Of a stretch of 64,000 nucleotides of DNA, positions 36,214 through 44,865 are shown piece by piece (position 1 is the first letter of the stretch; each line of letters begins with the position of its first letter). Both the position numbers and the translations under genes were made by a program. The notes beneath the pieces were generated by a model, which was not told the DNA's origin, searched no databases, and saw only the letters and a list, made by a program, of their open reading frames with translations. Origin of the DNA: Cytophagaceae bacterium (GTDB lineage Bacteria > Bacteroidota > Bacteroidia > Flavobacteriales > Flavobacteriaceae); assembly GCA_002710685.1 (NCBI GenBank), contig PALD01000054.1:147416-211415 (forward strand), read 5' to 3'.

Positions 36214-36788
36214 CCCAGCGCAATAATCTATACCCCGTATTTCTCAAGGTGCGCAACCTGCAGGTACTCATCGTGGGTGGCGGCAATGTGGCGCACGAGA
36301 AATTGATGTTCTTGACAAAATCAAGTCCAGATGCGCAGGTGGAGATGATTGCTCCCTTTTTTAGGGAGGGTACTCTGGCCCTTGCCAAAGAATTCAACGT
36401 GAAGATAACCGAGGGCAGTTATGAAAAATCCCAGTTAGAAAAACGTCATGTCGTTATCGCAACGACTGATAGCCCTGAGGTGAACAAACAGGTGTATGAA
36501 GATGCCCGTGAGCGTTATTTGCTTTGTAATATCGCAGATGTACCTGAGTTGTGTGATTTTTATATGGGCGGGATCGTAACCAAGGGAAACGTGAAAATCG
36601 CCATTTCAACTAACGGAAAATCACCAACCATGGCCAAGCGTTTGCGTCAATTTTTTGAAGATGTTATCCCTGAGAATATTGATGACCTGGTACAAAACCT
36701 CAATAGGTATAGAAAGACTTTAAAAGGAGGTTTTGAAGAAAAGGTGGATCAACTCAACGCGTTCACAAAAAGTATTGTGGAAAAATAA
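36207..36788 (+). CDS. Precorrin-2 dehydrogenase / sirohydrochlorin ferrochelatase (CysG N-terminal type)
   Basis: Completes siroheme by NAD+-dependent oxidation of precorrin-2 and iron insertion. The 193-residue protein matches the N-terminal half of CysG (Met8/SirC-like) with the Rossmann motif VGGGNVAHEK near residue 23, the CNIADVPELCDF segment, and the SIrC-type ISTNGKSPTMAKRLR block. In E. coli this half is fused to the methyltransferase; here the two are separate overlapping genes. Confidence 0.93.
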   Translation: MLAQRNNLYPVFLKVRNLQVLIVGGGNVAHEKLMFLTKSSPDAQVEMIAPFFREGTLALAKEFNVKITEGSYEKSQLEKRHVVIATTDSPEVNKQVYEDARERYLLCNIADVPELCDFYMGGIVTKGNVKIAISTNGKSPTMAKRLRQFFEDVIPENIDDLVQNLNRYRKTLKGGFEEKVDQLNAFTKSIVEK

Positions 36789-36819
36789 AAAACCCTCTCC
36801 TTGATTTTGGAAAAGTAAA

Positions 36820-36840
36820 TTTTTCGCTTAAAGCGAAAAA
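36820..36840. repeat. Intergenic dispersed palindrome with terminator-like shape
   Basis: TTTTTCGCTT and AAGCGAAAAA arms (10 bp each) around one A, in the 106-bp gap between the siroheme gene and the ferredoxin reductase gene. Confidence 0.8.
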
Positions 36841-36894
36841 GACGCAGGGGGCTTAAGAATTTTTGAATACAAATAGAAATTAAGAATACATATA

Positions 36895-37947
36895 ATGATC
36901 AAGACAGATATTCTAATCATCGGTGCAGGGCCCACAGGGCTATTTACGGTTTTTGAGGCAGGATTGCTCAAGCTTAAATGTCATATTATTGACGCCCTGC
37001 CACAGCCCGGGGGGCAACTTGCTGAAATTTATCCCAAAAAACCCATTTATGACATCCCGGGTTTTCCCGAGGTTCTCGCAGGTGATCTTGTTCACAACCT
37101 TATGGAGCAGGGCAAACAGTTTCAACCTGGTTTTACACTGGGTGAACGGGCAGAAACCATTGAAAAATTAGAAGACGGTAGCTTTATAGTCACCACAAAT
37201 AAAGGAACTCAACACCACGCGCCCGTGGTCGCCATTGCCGGCGGTCTGGGAAGTTTTGAGCCCAGAAAACCACCCATCCCAGACATCGCCCGGTTTGAAG
37301 ATAAAGGTGTGGCATATATGATCAAAGATCCTGAGCAATATCGCGGTAAGAAAGTGGTGATTGCTGGGGGTGGTGATTCTGCACTTGACTGGAGTATTTT
37401 CTTAGCAGAAATCGCCGAAGAGGTAACCTTGATCCACCGTCGCAATGAATTCCGTGGGGCACTTGATAGTGTTGAGAAAGTAAGGGAATTGAAACTTTTG
37501 GGAAAAATAAACCTAATCACACCAGCTGAGGTCGTGGGCCTTGCGGGCACTGAAGAATTGAACGGTGTAGTCGTGCAGCGTGGGGAAGAAGAATTCCTGC
37601 TTGAGGCGGATGCTTTCATACCTCTATTTGGGCTTTCGCCAAAACTGGGACCCATTGCTGGCTGGGGCTTGGAGATAGAGAAGAACGCCATAAAAGTTGA
37701 CAATACCCTGGATTATCAAACCAATATTCCCGGTATTTTTGCCATAGGAGATGTAAATACCTATCCCGGAAAACTAAAATTGATATTATGCGGTTTTCAT
37801 GAAGCGACACTGATGTGTCAGGCGGCTTATCAAATCATAAACCCAGGTAAGCGTTATGTGTTAAAATATACCACTGTTTCTGGTATCGATGGGTTTGATG
37901 GCACAAGAAAAGAAGCTGAAAAAGCCGTTGTGCAGGCCATAGGATAG
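36895..37947 (+). CDS. Ferredoxin-NADP+ reductase, thioredoxin-reductase-like
   Basis: FAD enzyme that moves electrons between NADPH and ferredoxin. The 350-residue protein has the FAD motif GAGPTGLF near residue 10, the PQPGGQL stretch, and the NADP motif GGGDSALDW near residue 160; the CxxC of thioredoxin reductases is missing, as expected for FNR of this class. Being the last gene of the sulfite-reduction operon, it probably powers the sulfite reductase through a ferredoxin encoded elsewhere. The downstream terminator is shared with a converging gene. Confidence 0.92.
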   Translation: MIKTDILIIGAGPTGLFTVFEAGLLKLKCHIIDALPQPGGQLAEIYPKKPIYDIPGFPEVLAGDLVHNLMEQGKQFQPGFTLGERAETIEKLEDGSFIVTTNKGTQHHAPVVAIAGGLGSFEPRKPPIPDIARFEDKGVAYMIKDPEQYRGKKVVIAGGGDSALDWSIFLAEIAEEVTLIHRRNEFRGALDSVEKVRELKLLGKINLITPAEVVGLAGTEELNGVVVQRGEEEFLLEADAFIPLFGLSPKLGPIAGWGLEIEKNAIKVDNTLDYQTNIPGIFAIGDVNTYPGKLKLILCGFHEATLMCQAAYQIINPGKRYVLKYTTVSGIDGFDGTRKEAEKAVVQAIG

Positions 37948-37972
37948 ATTGAATTTTTTTTGAGATATCATG

Positions 37973-38005
37973 AACCCTGTCCCCTTAGAGGACGGGGTTT
38001 GTTTT
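37973..38005. terminator. Terminator of the sulfur operon, embedded in the end of the converging gene
   Basis: AACCCTGTCC (37973-37982) pairs with GGACGGGGTT (37990-37999) with one G-T pair and a 7-nt loop, followed by TTTGTTTTT. The stop codon of the receiver gene (37985-37987) lies in the loop, so its last codons form the stem. Confidence 0.85.
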
Positions 38006-38371
38006 TAGTGTTTTTGCGAGGTTTTTTAGCACATCCTGGTTAAGGGGTTTTTCACAGTAATCTATAACCATTGTATATTCTTGCATGCGTTGTTTGTCAA
38101 ATGTACTGGTGCTGCTGGTGCATATTGCGACCTTTGTGGAGGTCTTGAAGGATTTCATTTGGTTTAAAAAATCCCAACCACTCATCAGGGGCATGTTCAG
38201 GTCAAGTAGAACCAGGTCAGGATTGTTTTCAGCGATGGCCTCTAGCGCTTCCTGGGGGTCGGTAAAATCCTGGACGTCATCTGTAAGACCGGTTATCTCA
38301 ATCAGCTTTTTATTGATAAAGTTTGCGATACCTTGATCATCTACCAGGAATATTTTAATTGGGTTGGCCAT
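37985..38371 (-). CDS. Single-domain response regulator (receiver only)
   Basis: The 128-residue protein is only a CheY-like receiver: acidic pair Asp11/Asp12, phosphoacceptor Asp57 in LLDLNMP, Thr/Ser around 85, and the conserved Lys-Pro pair in CEKPLN near residue 113. No output domain. It follows the GAF/DHp gene with an 11-bp gap. Its phosphoryl source is unclear because that neighbour lacks an ATPase domain. Confidence 0.92.
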   Translation of the reverse strand: MANPIKIFLVDDQGIANFINKKLIEITGLTDDVQDFTDPQEALEAIAENNPDLVLLDLNMPLMSGWDFLNQMKSFKTSTKVAICTSSTSTFDKQRMQEYTMVIDYCEKPLNQDVLKNLAKTLKTNPVL

Positions 38372-38382
38372 GATGTTGTGTT

Positions 38383-39249
38383 TTAACCGTTAATAACCGT
38401 TAGTCCTACCATTTCTTTTTCGGTCTTGATAATGATGTCCTTTAAAGTTTTATCCATGTCGCTTACTGAAATCTTCATGCGTTCCAGGATTTCTCTTTTC
38501 AGCTCATTTTCATCAATATATTCTGCAAGGTTCATCAAGCCCATGACCCTGGTAAGGGGTTCCCTAAGGTTATGTGCATTCAAGGTGGAAATTTCCATTA
38601 ATTTCTCGTTTTTTCGCTTGATTTCCCTTGTTCTTTGCTCAATTATCTTGAGCTGGTTCTCGATAATGTCCTTGATCCGTTCGTTTTTTTGCTCTATTTC
38701 CTTAACGGCCTTTTCAAGCCTTTTGTTTTTTTGAGCGAGTTCAATTTGCAGGCATATCTGTTGAAACTTGATTACAAGGCTCTCGATGAGCAGTTGCAGT
38801 ATCTCAAGGTCTGAGGTGGCAAATTTCTTTACCTGGTCTGTCAATAGGGAGACAGCAACCTCCACATCTTCATATTTTCTATACCATCCCCACATTTTGG
38901 GTGCTATAAGCGATGATATTTCCACATGGTCCTTAAAGGCATAAACCTCCTCATCATCCCTTAAAATGGGAATTTGGTTTTTTATGAGTTTCCATTCATG
39001 CTGCATTACGTTTTTTCTGAACTTCTCTAGCGTGTACTGGCTGCCCACAAAGGTAAATATGGTAGGTTTCCTGTTCTTGAGTATCACTATCCTTAAAATC
39101 CTGTAATCAAAAAAATATTTACTGCTCTTTCTTACCACCTGGGCCAGGTCCTCAAAAGATTCTGACCTGCCTATATTGCCAGAAAATTTAGAGAAAGCCT
39201 CATAGGCAATCCTATTCTTTGCAGAAACGGTATCAACGGATTTTTTCAA
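38383..39249 (-). CDS. GAF-like / coiled-coil / DHp protein lacking a kinase ATPase domain
   Basis: The 288-residue cytoplasmic protein has a GAF-like sensor region (about 15-165), a long charged coiled coil (about 170-222), and a histidine-kinase dimerisation segment with a His-box-like sequence NAHNLREPLTRVMG (His226). It then ends at residue 288 with none of the N, G1, F or G2 boxes of HATPase_c; the next gene starts 11 bp later, and no ATPase remnant is seen in that gap. It may accept or pass on phosphate, or act as a dimerisation partner. It lies between an AhpD-like gene and a lone receiver on the same strand. Confidence 0.8.
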   Translation of the reverse strand: MKKSVDTVSAKNRIAYEAFSKFSGNIGRSESFEDLAQVVRKSSKYFFDYRILRIVILKNRKPTIFTFVGSQYTLEKFRKNVMQHEWKLIKNQIPILRDDEEVYAFKDHVEISSLIAPKMWGWYRKYEDVEVAVSLLTDQVKKFATSDLEILQLLIESLVIKFQQICLQIELAQKNKRLEKAVKEIEQKNERIKDIIENQLKIIEQRTREIKRKNEKLMEISTLNAHNLREPLTRVMGLMNLAEYIDENELKREILERMKISVSDMDKTLKDIIIKTEKEMVGLTVING

Positions 39250-39259
39250 AATGGCAGGA

Positions 39260-39844
39260 TTATGCTTTTGCCTCTATAAGTTCATTATCTACCTGTATGC
39301 CACTTACATCAGCCAGGGTGTTGAGCATGTTCACCAGATCTGCCTGTGCCATGAGCTCCTGTATTTCATCAGCATCATAGCCAGCGGCATCCAGCGATGC
39401 AAAATCCTCATCAGAAACCTGGGAGGGTTCAAGGGCGGCCTTGGTGACAATACTCAACGCGGTTTTATAACTCTCGGGGATGAGGGAGGAGTCAAGGTCC
39501 TGGGTAACCTTGAAGTTTTCTTCGTTAGAAATCATGCTGCTCATACTATCGGCAAAGATACCATGTGCCGTGGCGCAGTACTTGCAGTTCCTTATTTTAG
39601 AAACATTATAGATGATTAACTGCTTCAGCACGTTGGGGATCTCACCCATTACCAAGGTGCTCTTCAGCTTGGTCCAGTTGCCATGCAACAAGGTGGCATT
39701 AGAGCCCTGGCATTTAAACCAGTTGAGCACAAAGGGGAGTTGAAAGGTCTTCATGGTATCGTCATAAATGGCCTTGACCTCCTTTGAAGCATCTTGATAT
39801 TCAACAATCTTGTAACGGGGGCTTAAAAATGTAGAGTTACTCAT
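39260..39844 (-). CDS. AhpD-like / carboxymuconolactone decarboxylase family protein
   Basis: The 194-residue helical protein has the AhpD-type redox motif Cys87-Lys-Tyr-Cys90 with His94 (NCKYCATAH), typical of alkylhydroperoxidase-like proteins. The ATG at 39844 is preferred to one 24 codons upstream. It is the first gene of a three-gene unit with the GAF/DHp protein (10-bp gap) and the receiver, so a peroxide or redox link to that signalling pair is plausible but unproven. The 509 bp upstream up to metH hold no gene other than the riboswitch. Confidence 0.82.
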   Translation of the reverse strand: MSNSTFLSPRYKIVEYQDASKEVKAIYDDTMKTFQLPFVLNWFKCQGSNATLLHGNWTKLKSTLVMGEIPNVLKQLIIYNVSKIRNCKYCATAHGIFADSMSSMISNEENFKVTQDLDSSLIPESYKTALSIVTKAALEPSQVSDEDFASLDAAGYDADEIQELMAQADLVNMLNTLADVSGIQVDNELIEAKA

Positions 39845-40110
39845 ATTAGTATAAGTTGGTGAATAATAGAGGGTAAATATATTCATTTTAGCATATGTCC
39901 TGCCGATAAAAAGCATGTTTATCAGGTTGTAAGGTTGTTTTTTAGCATTATAACTTGTAAAATTTTAAGAATTTTATAGATTTTTGTACAAAATCCATAT
40001 TTCCTTTCCATATTCATACAATAACCTTGAGATTCATTGATATTTTAATGAGCTATCGTATGCTTTCTCGGTCAAAATTTAGATATTTGCAACGTTCTTT
40101 GCATAATGAT

Positions 40111-40210
40111 GTTATCAAGAAAGGCGGAGGGAATAGACCCGGTGAAGCCTTAGCAACCCTGTACTTACAGAAGGTGCTACATTCTATCTGCCCGTGGCAG
40201 AATAGATAAC
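40111..40210 (+). ncRNA. SAM-I (S-box) riboswitch upstream of metH
   Basis: P1 is GTTATC (40111-40116) with GATAAC (40205-40210); the core blocks AAGAAAGGCGGAGGGA, GAAGCCTTAGCAACC and AAGGTGCTACATTCTATC are present. The leader then runs 143 nt to the metH start and contains two dispersed palindromes (40279-40292 and 40307-40322), one of which could serve as a hairpin in the expression platform. Confidence 0.95.
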
Positions 40211-40278
40211 AAAAACGGTTTTTCAAGACCATTTTTACGCCTTCTTGACACATTAAACTTGCAGATTACCCAGGTTTC

Positions 40279-40292
40279 GCTTTCGCGAAAGC
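40279..40292. repeat. Perfect 14-bp dispersed palindrome in the metH leader
   Basis: GCTTTCGCGAAAGC, followed 14 bp later by a related GGCTTTCGCCGAAAGG (40307-40322). Confidence 0.85.
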
Positions 40293-40353
40293 AATATGTA
40301 TTTTATGGCTTTCGCCGAAAGGCAACCCGTATTAACGAAAACTGTAAACGAAG

Positions 40354-41379
40354 ATGAAAAGACAGGAGGGTACACAACAACTGTATGCAGCTTTGCAAGA
40401 AAGAATCCTTGTGCTGGATGGCGCCATGGGTACCATGCTGCAGCGCTACAAATTCAGTGAAGAAGACTTCCGCGGTGAGCGGTTCATGGACTGGAAATTC
40501 CCCGTGCAGGGAAACAATGACATGTTGAGCATCACACAGCCCCAGGCCATTGCTGATGTGCACAGGCTATACTTTGAGGCAGGTGCTGACATTGTCGAGA
40601 CCAATACCTTTAGCGGCACCACCATTGCCATGGCAGATTATAAAATGGAGGATTTTGTGTACGAGCTCAACTTTGAGTCGGCAAAGATTGCCCGTAACGT
40701 AGCAGATGACTTCACGGCCAGGGAACCACATAAACCACGGTTTGTCGCGGGTGCCATGGGACCTACAAACAAGACCGCAAGCATGTCGCCAGATGTTAAC
40801 GACCCCGGTTTTCGTGCGATTTCATTTGATGCACTGCGCATTGCATACAAGCAACAGGCCCAGGCCTTGCTGGATGGTGGCGTGGATATACTCCTGGTAG
40901 AAACCGTATTTGACACCCTCAATGCAAAGGCAGCGCTTTTTGCCATTGAAGAAATCAAGGATGAGCGTGACACCGAGGTGCCCGTCATGGTTAGCGGTAC
41001 TATTACTGATGCCTCTGGGCGCACCTTGTCTGGGCAAACGGCCGAAGCCTTCTTGATATCGGTGGGGCATATGCCCTTGCTCTCCATAGGTTTTAACTGT
41101 GCGCTGGGAGCAAACCAGCTCACGCCATACCTGGAGACCATCGCAACAAAATCAGATTTTGCGATTTCTGCCTACCCTAACGCTGGATTGCCCAATGCCT
41201 TTGGAGAATATGATGAGACCCCCGCAGAAATGGCCAGCCAGATAAAGACCTATCTCGATAAAAACCTTATCAATATCATAGGTGGATGCTGCGGGACAAC
41301 CCCAGAGCATATCAAGGCCATTGCAGATCTGGTCAAGAATTACAAACCAAGAGTGCTCAACACTCTCGTTCCTGGTTAA
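40354..41379 (+). CDS. metH: Cobalamin-dependent methionine synthase, homocysteine-binding half
   Basis: The 341-residue protein is the N-terminal module of MetH alone: a TIM barrel that binds zinc and homocysteine. Zinc ligands are Cys249 (FNCALG) and Cys312/Cys313 (GGCCGTTPEH), aligning with Cys247, 310 and 311 of E. coli MetH. The rest of the enzyme is a separate gene starting about 150 bp further on. Expression is under a SAM-I riboswitch. The 150-bp gap contains CCTTG/CAAGG and C-run/G-run inverted repeats (about 41386-41417) and a TTTGGCTTTAGCCAAA palindrome (41427-41442). Confidence 0.95.
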   Translation: MKRQEGTQQLYAALQERILVLDGAMGTMLQRYKFSEEDFRGERFMDWKFPVQGNNDMLSITQPQAIADVHRLYFEAGADIVETNTFSGTTIAMADYKMEDFVYELNFESAKIARNVADDFTAREPHKPRFVAGAMGPTNKTASMSPDVNDPGFRAISFDALRIAYKQQAQALLDGGVDILLVETVFDTLNAKAALFAIEEIKDERDTEVPVMVSGTITDASGRTLSGQTAEAFLISVGHMPLLSIGFNCALGANQLTPYLETIATKSDFAISAYPNAGLPNAFGEYDETPAEMASQIKTYLDKNLINIIGGCCGTTPEHIKAIADLVKNYKPRVLNTLVPG

Positions 41380-41529
41380 TACGCTACCCCCTTCCCCTTG
41401 TGGATCAAGGTTGGGGGCAAAATTGATTTGGCTTTAGCCAAAATAGAAAATGCAAAAAGCCCTTAAAAGGATTTATAAATTACTTTAAGAAGCTTTAGTT
41501 TTTACGAATAACGAACAACAAGCAACGGT

Positions 41530-44238
41530 TTGACACTAGAACCTCTAGATAAAGAAAAAGTAAAATTCCGTCCACTGCGGTTAAGTGGGCTGGAGCCGCT
41601 CATCGTTACCCAGGACAGTAACTTTGTCAATGTGGGCGAACGTACCAATGTCGCTGGGTCGCGAAAGTTTCTCCGCCTCGTTAAAGAAGAGCAGTTTGAC
41701 GAAGCGCTGGATGTTGCCCGTGACCAGGTAGAAGGTGGCGCACAGATAATCGACATCAATATGGATGACGGCCTTATCGATGGCAAGGAAGCCATGGTAA
41801 AGTTTCTCAACCTTATTGCCGCAGAGCCAGATATTGCCCGGGTACCCATTATGATCGATAGCTCAAAATGGGAAATCATCGAGGCAGGATTACAGGTTGT
41901 CCAGGGTAAATGCGTCGTGAATTCCATCAGCTTAAAAGAAGGTGAAGAAGAATTTATAAACCATGCAAAAAAGATAAAGCGCTACGGGGCTGCCGTCATC
42001 GTGATGGCGTTTGATGAAGTAGGTCAGGCAGATAATTATGACCGCCGCATCGAGATTGCAAAACGTAGTTATGATATCCTGGTAAACCAGGTAAAATTGC
42101 CCCCAGAAGACATTATTTTTGACCTTAATATTTTTCCCGTGGCAACGGGTATGGACGAGCACCGTCTCAACGCGATTGATTTTATCAGGGCCACAAAGTG
42201 GGTTCGTGAAAACCTGCCTTATGCTAGTGTAAGTGGGGGTGTAAGTAATGTTTCGTTCAGCTTTCGTGGCAACAACCCCGTGCGGGAAGCGATGCACTCG
42301 GTATTTTTATATCACGCCATTAGATGCGGTATGAACGTGGGCATCGTCAACCCCACGATGCTTGAGGTGTATGATGATATCCCAAAAGACCTACTGGAGC
42401 ACGTTGAGGATGTTATTCTTAATAGGCGTGATGACGCTACAGAGCGGCTCCTTGATTTTGCCGAGAATTTTAAAGGCACTTCAAAAGAGAAAACAGTTGA
42501 TTTAAGTTGGCGTGAAGAACCCCTTCAGGACAGGATTACCCGTGCCCTGGTAAAGGGTATTGATGCCTATATTGAGCAAGATGTTGAAGAAGCCCGCCAG
42601 CAGGCAGAAAAGCCGCTCCATGTCATCGAAGGTCACTTAATGACCGGGATGAACGTTGTGGGAGACCTTTTTGGTAGCGGCAAGATGTTCTTGCCACAGG
42701 TGGTAAAATCTGCCCGCGTGATGAAAAAAGCAGTGGCATATTTGCTACCGTATATTGAAGAAGAAAAACTTAAAAATCCACCCGAAGAAGATAAAGGAAA
42801 CGGTAAAATCCTCATGGCTACCGTAAAAGGTGATGTTCATGACATTGGTAAAAATATCGTGAGCGTGGTGCTTGCCTGCAACAATTATGAGATTGTTGAC
42901 CTTGGCGTGATGGTGCCGCCTGAAAAGATTATCGCTTCTGCAAAAGAGCATAATGTTGACATCATCGGGCTTAGTGGATTGATAACCCCGTCGCTGGACG
43001 AGATGGTTTTTCTTGCAAAAGAAATGAAGCGTCAGGATTTTGAAGTGCCTTTATTGATAGGTGGCGCAACGACCAGCAAGGCGCATACCGCCGTTAAGAT
43101 TGACCCCGAGTATGAAAACGCCGTGGTGCACGTAAACGACGCATCGCGGGCGGTGACCGTGGTTGGAGACTTGTTGAATCCCGTGAGTTCTAAGAATTAT
43201 GTTTCTGGCATCAAGAGCGATTATGCAGATTTCAGGGAGAAGTTTTTATCGCGCGGCAAGAAGAAAGAATACTTGACCATTCAGCAGGCTCGTGAAAATA
43301 AATGGCTGTTGGATTGGGAGAATTTTGAGGCTTCTACGCCAAAAAAGCTTGGTGTTCAGATAATCGAAAATCAAGATTTATGTGAATTAGTGGAGTATAT
43401 CGACTGGTCCCCGTTTTTCAGAAGTTGGGATTTGCATGGTAAATATCCTGACATTTTAAGCGATGAGGTGGTGGGCAATCAAGCCCGCGAACTTTTTGCA
43501 GATGCGCAGACCATCCTCCATAAAATACTGGATGAGAAAAGCCTTTCGGCGAAAGCCATATATGGAATTTTTGAGGCCAATACTGTCAATGACGATGATA
43601 TCGAGATTAACGCTCAGGGCAAAAAGCATACTTTTAGAACGTTGCGTCAACAGAGTAAAAAAGCGGTGGGCAGGCCAAACATCGCACTAGCAGATTTCGT
43701 CGCTCCGAGAGATTCTGGAAAGAAGGATTATATGGGCTGTTTTTGTGTGACGGCTGGTTTTGGCACACAAGAACTGGCAAAGGAATATGAGAAGAACCTG
43801 GACGATTATAACAGTATTATGGTCAAGGCCCTGGCCGACCGTTTTGCTGAAGCGTTTGCAGAGTATTTACACAAGAAGGTGCGAAAAGAAGACTGGGGCT
43901 ATGCCGCTGGGGAAACGCTTGAAAATGATGATTTGATCAAGGAGTCCTATCGCGGAATACGCCCTGCTCCAGGTTATCCTGCGTGTCCAGACCACTTAGA
44001 AAAACTGACCATCTGGGATGTGCTGGAAGTTAAGGAAAAGATAGGTGTTGAGCTGACCGATAGTTTGGCCATGTGGCCAGCAGCTTCGGTTTCTGGGTAT
44101 TATTTTGCGAATCCTGAAGCGCGTTACTTTGGTGTTGGTAAAATAAAAATGGACCAAGTTGAGGACTTCGCAAATCGCAAGGATATAGATTTGGCGAAAG
44201 CCGAAAAATGGCTCAATCCTAACATCGCAGATGATTAA
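41530..44238 (+). CDS. metH: Cobalamin-dependent methionine synthase, folate/B12/reactivation half
   Basis: The 902-residue protein carries the other MetH modules: pterin-binding domain (about 15-290, [14 protein letters not shown] at 34-47), B12 cap (about 330-415), Rossmann B12 domain with DVHDIG (435-440; His437 is the lower axial ligand), and the SAM-binding reactivation domain (about 570-902, with [12 protein letters not shown]). No ATG lies in frame between the upstream stop (41509) and the conserved region, so the TTG at 41530 is the best start. It works with the preceding gene product as a two-subunit MetH, methylating homocysteine; metF downstream supplies methyl-THF. Confidence 0.93.
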   Translation: MTLEPLDKEKVKFRPLRLSGLEPLIVTQDSNFVNVGERTNVAGSRKFLRLVKEEQFDEALDVARDQVEGGAQIIDINMDDGLIDGKEAMVKFLNLIAAEPDIARVPIMIDSSKWEIIEAGLQVVQGKCVVNSISLKEGEEEFINHAKKIKRYGAAVIVMAFDEVGQADNYDRRIEIAKRSYDILVNQVKLPPEDIIFDLNIFPVATGMDEHRLNAIDFIRATKWVRENLPYASVSGGVSNVSFSFRGNNPVREAMHSVFLYHAIRCGMNVGIVNPTMLEVYDDIPKDLLEHVEDVILNRRDDATERLLDFAENFKGTSKEKTVDLSWREEPLQDRITRALVKGIDAYIEQDVEEARQQAEKPLHVIEGHLMTGMNVVGDLFGSGKMFLPQVVKSARVMKKAVAYLLPYIEEEKLKNPPEEDKGNGKILMATVKGDVHDIGKNIVSVVLACNNYEIVDLGVMVPPEKIIASAKEHNVDIIGLSGLITPSLDEMVFLAKEMKRQDFEVPLLIGGATTSKAHTAVKIDPEYENAVVHVNDASRAVTVVGDLLNPVSSKNYVSGIKSDYADFREKFLSRGKKKEYLTIQQARENKWLLDWENFEASTPKKLGVQIIENQDLCELVEYIDWSPFFRSWDLHGKYPDILSDEVVGNQARELFADAQTILHKILDEKSLSAKAIYGIFEANTVNDDDIEINAQGKKHTFRTLRQQSKKAVGRPNIALADFVAPRDSGKKDYMGCFCVTAGFGTQELAKEYEKNLDDYNSIMVKALADRFAEAFAEYLHKKVRKEDWGYAAGETLENDDLIKESYRGIRPAPGYPACPDHLEKLTIWDVLEVKEKIGVELTDSLAMWPAASVSGYYFANPEARYFGVGKIKMDQVEDFANRKDIDLAKAEKWLNPNIADD

Positions 44239-44246
44239 ATGGGTTG

Positions 44247-44384
44247 CGTCACCCTGAACTTGATTCAGGGTCACACCTGGGTGAGTTTAGAACAAGAGCA
44301 TGATGAGATGCCGAATCAAGTTCGGCATGACGTTTTAAATAGATTAATGAATGCACGTTATCCTGAACTTGATTCAGGGTCTCA
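44247..44384. repeat. Three alternating 29-nt repeats on the left of the GIY-YIG gene
   Basis: Units at 44247-44275 (+), 44304-44332 (-) and 44356-44384 (+). Each is an imperfect palindrome with core GAACTTGATTC; in plus orientation it runs CGTCA..CYGAACTTGATTCRG..TCTCA. The third unit ends 12 bp before the GIY-YIG ATG. Confidence 0.88.
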
Positions 44385-44396
44385 TAAAGAGAGGAG

Positions 44397-44681
44397 ATGA
44401 AAACAAGTTATGTTTATATAGTAACTAATAAATATAGAACTACTCTTTATGTTGGTATGACTAGTAATCTGTCAAAAAGAATAACACAGCACGCAAATGG
44501 CGAAGGCTCTATTTTTACTAAGAAGTATAATTTGACAGATTTGATTTATTACGAAGATTTTTTAGATATAAATCAAGCAATTGTACGAGAAAAACAGTTG
44601 AAAAACTGGAAGAGAGAATGGAAAATGGATTTGATTAAAACTAAAAATCCAAAACTTGAAACTATAAAATTACTAGGGTGA
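44397..44681 (+). CDS. Single-domain GIY-YIG nuclease, repeat-associated
   Basis: The 94-residue protein is only a GIY-YIG domain: YIV at 7-9, YVG at 18-20, catalytic Arg28 and Glu65 (REKQLKNWKR). This small UvrC-like family is common in Bacteroidota, has no accessory DNA-binding domain and no assigned role. The gene sits exactly inside a symmetric array: 12 bp after the third repeat, and its TGA stop codon forms the first three bases of the fourth repeat. Its local base composition is A+T-rich compared with metH and metF on either side, which suggests separate origin. Confidence 0.9.
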   Translation: MKTSYVYIVTNKYRTTLYVGMTSNLSKRITQHANGEGSIFTKKYNLTDLIYYEDFLDINQAIVREKQLKNWKREWKMDLIKTKNPKLETIKLLG

Positions 44682-44804
44682 GATGCCGAATCAAGTTCGG
44701 CATGACGCTGTAAAGTAGCGTTGCCCTGAACTTGATTCAGGGTCACAACTGAGTGAATTTTTGAAATAAATATAATGAGATGCTGAGTCAAGCTTAGCAT
44801 GACA
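44679..44804. repeat. Three alternating 29-nt repeats on the right of the GIY-YIG gene
   Basis: Units at 44679-44707 (-), 44719-44747 (+) and 44776-44804 (-, degenerate: core GAGTCAAGCTT). The last two, with their 28-nt spacer, resemble the first pair on the left (also 28-nt spacer, with a shared CTGRGTGARTTT segment). Confidence 0.88.
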
Positions 44805-44865
44805 AATCAATTTACTAATTAAATAACCATTCCCTTTTATTCTAGAGAGGGCTAGGTAAAGAAAT

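Noticed and set aside
41380..41529. Frameshift joining the two metH genes
   Set aside because: The 150-bp gap has stops in the frame of the second gene and non-coding features (inverted repeats, palindrome); each half is a complete set of domains, so this is a real split.
44239..44810. CRISPR array
   Set aside because: The six repeats alternate in orientation and have unequal spacers of 11 to 28 nt plus a gene between them; no cas genes.
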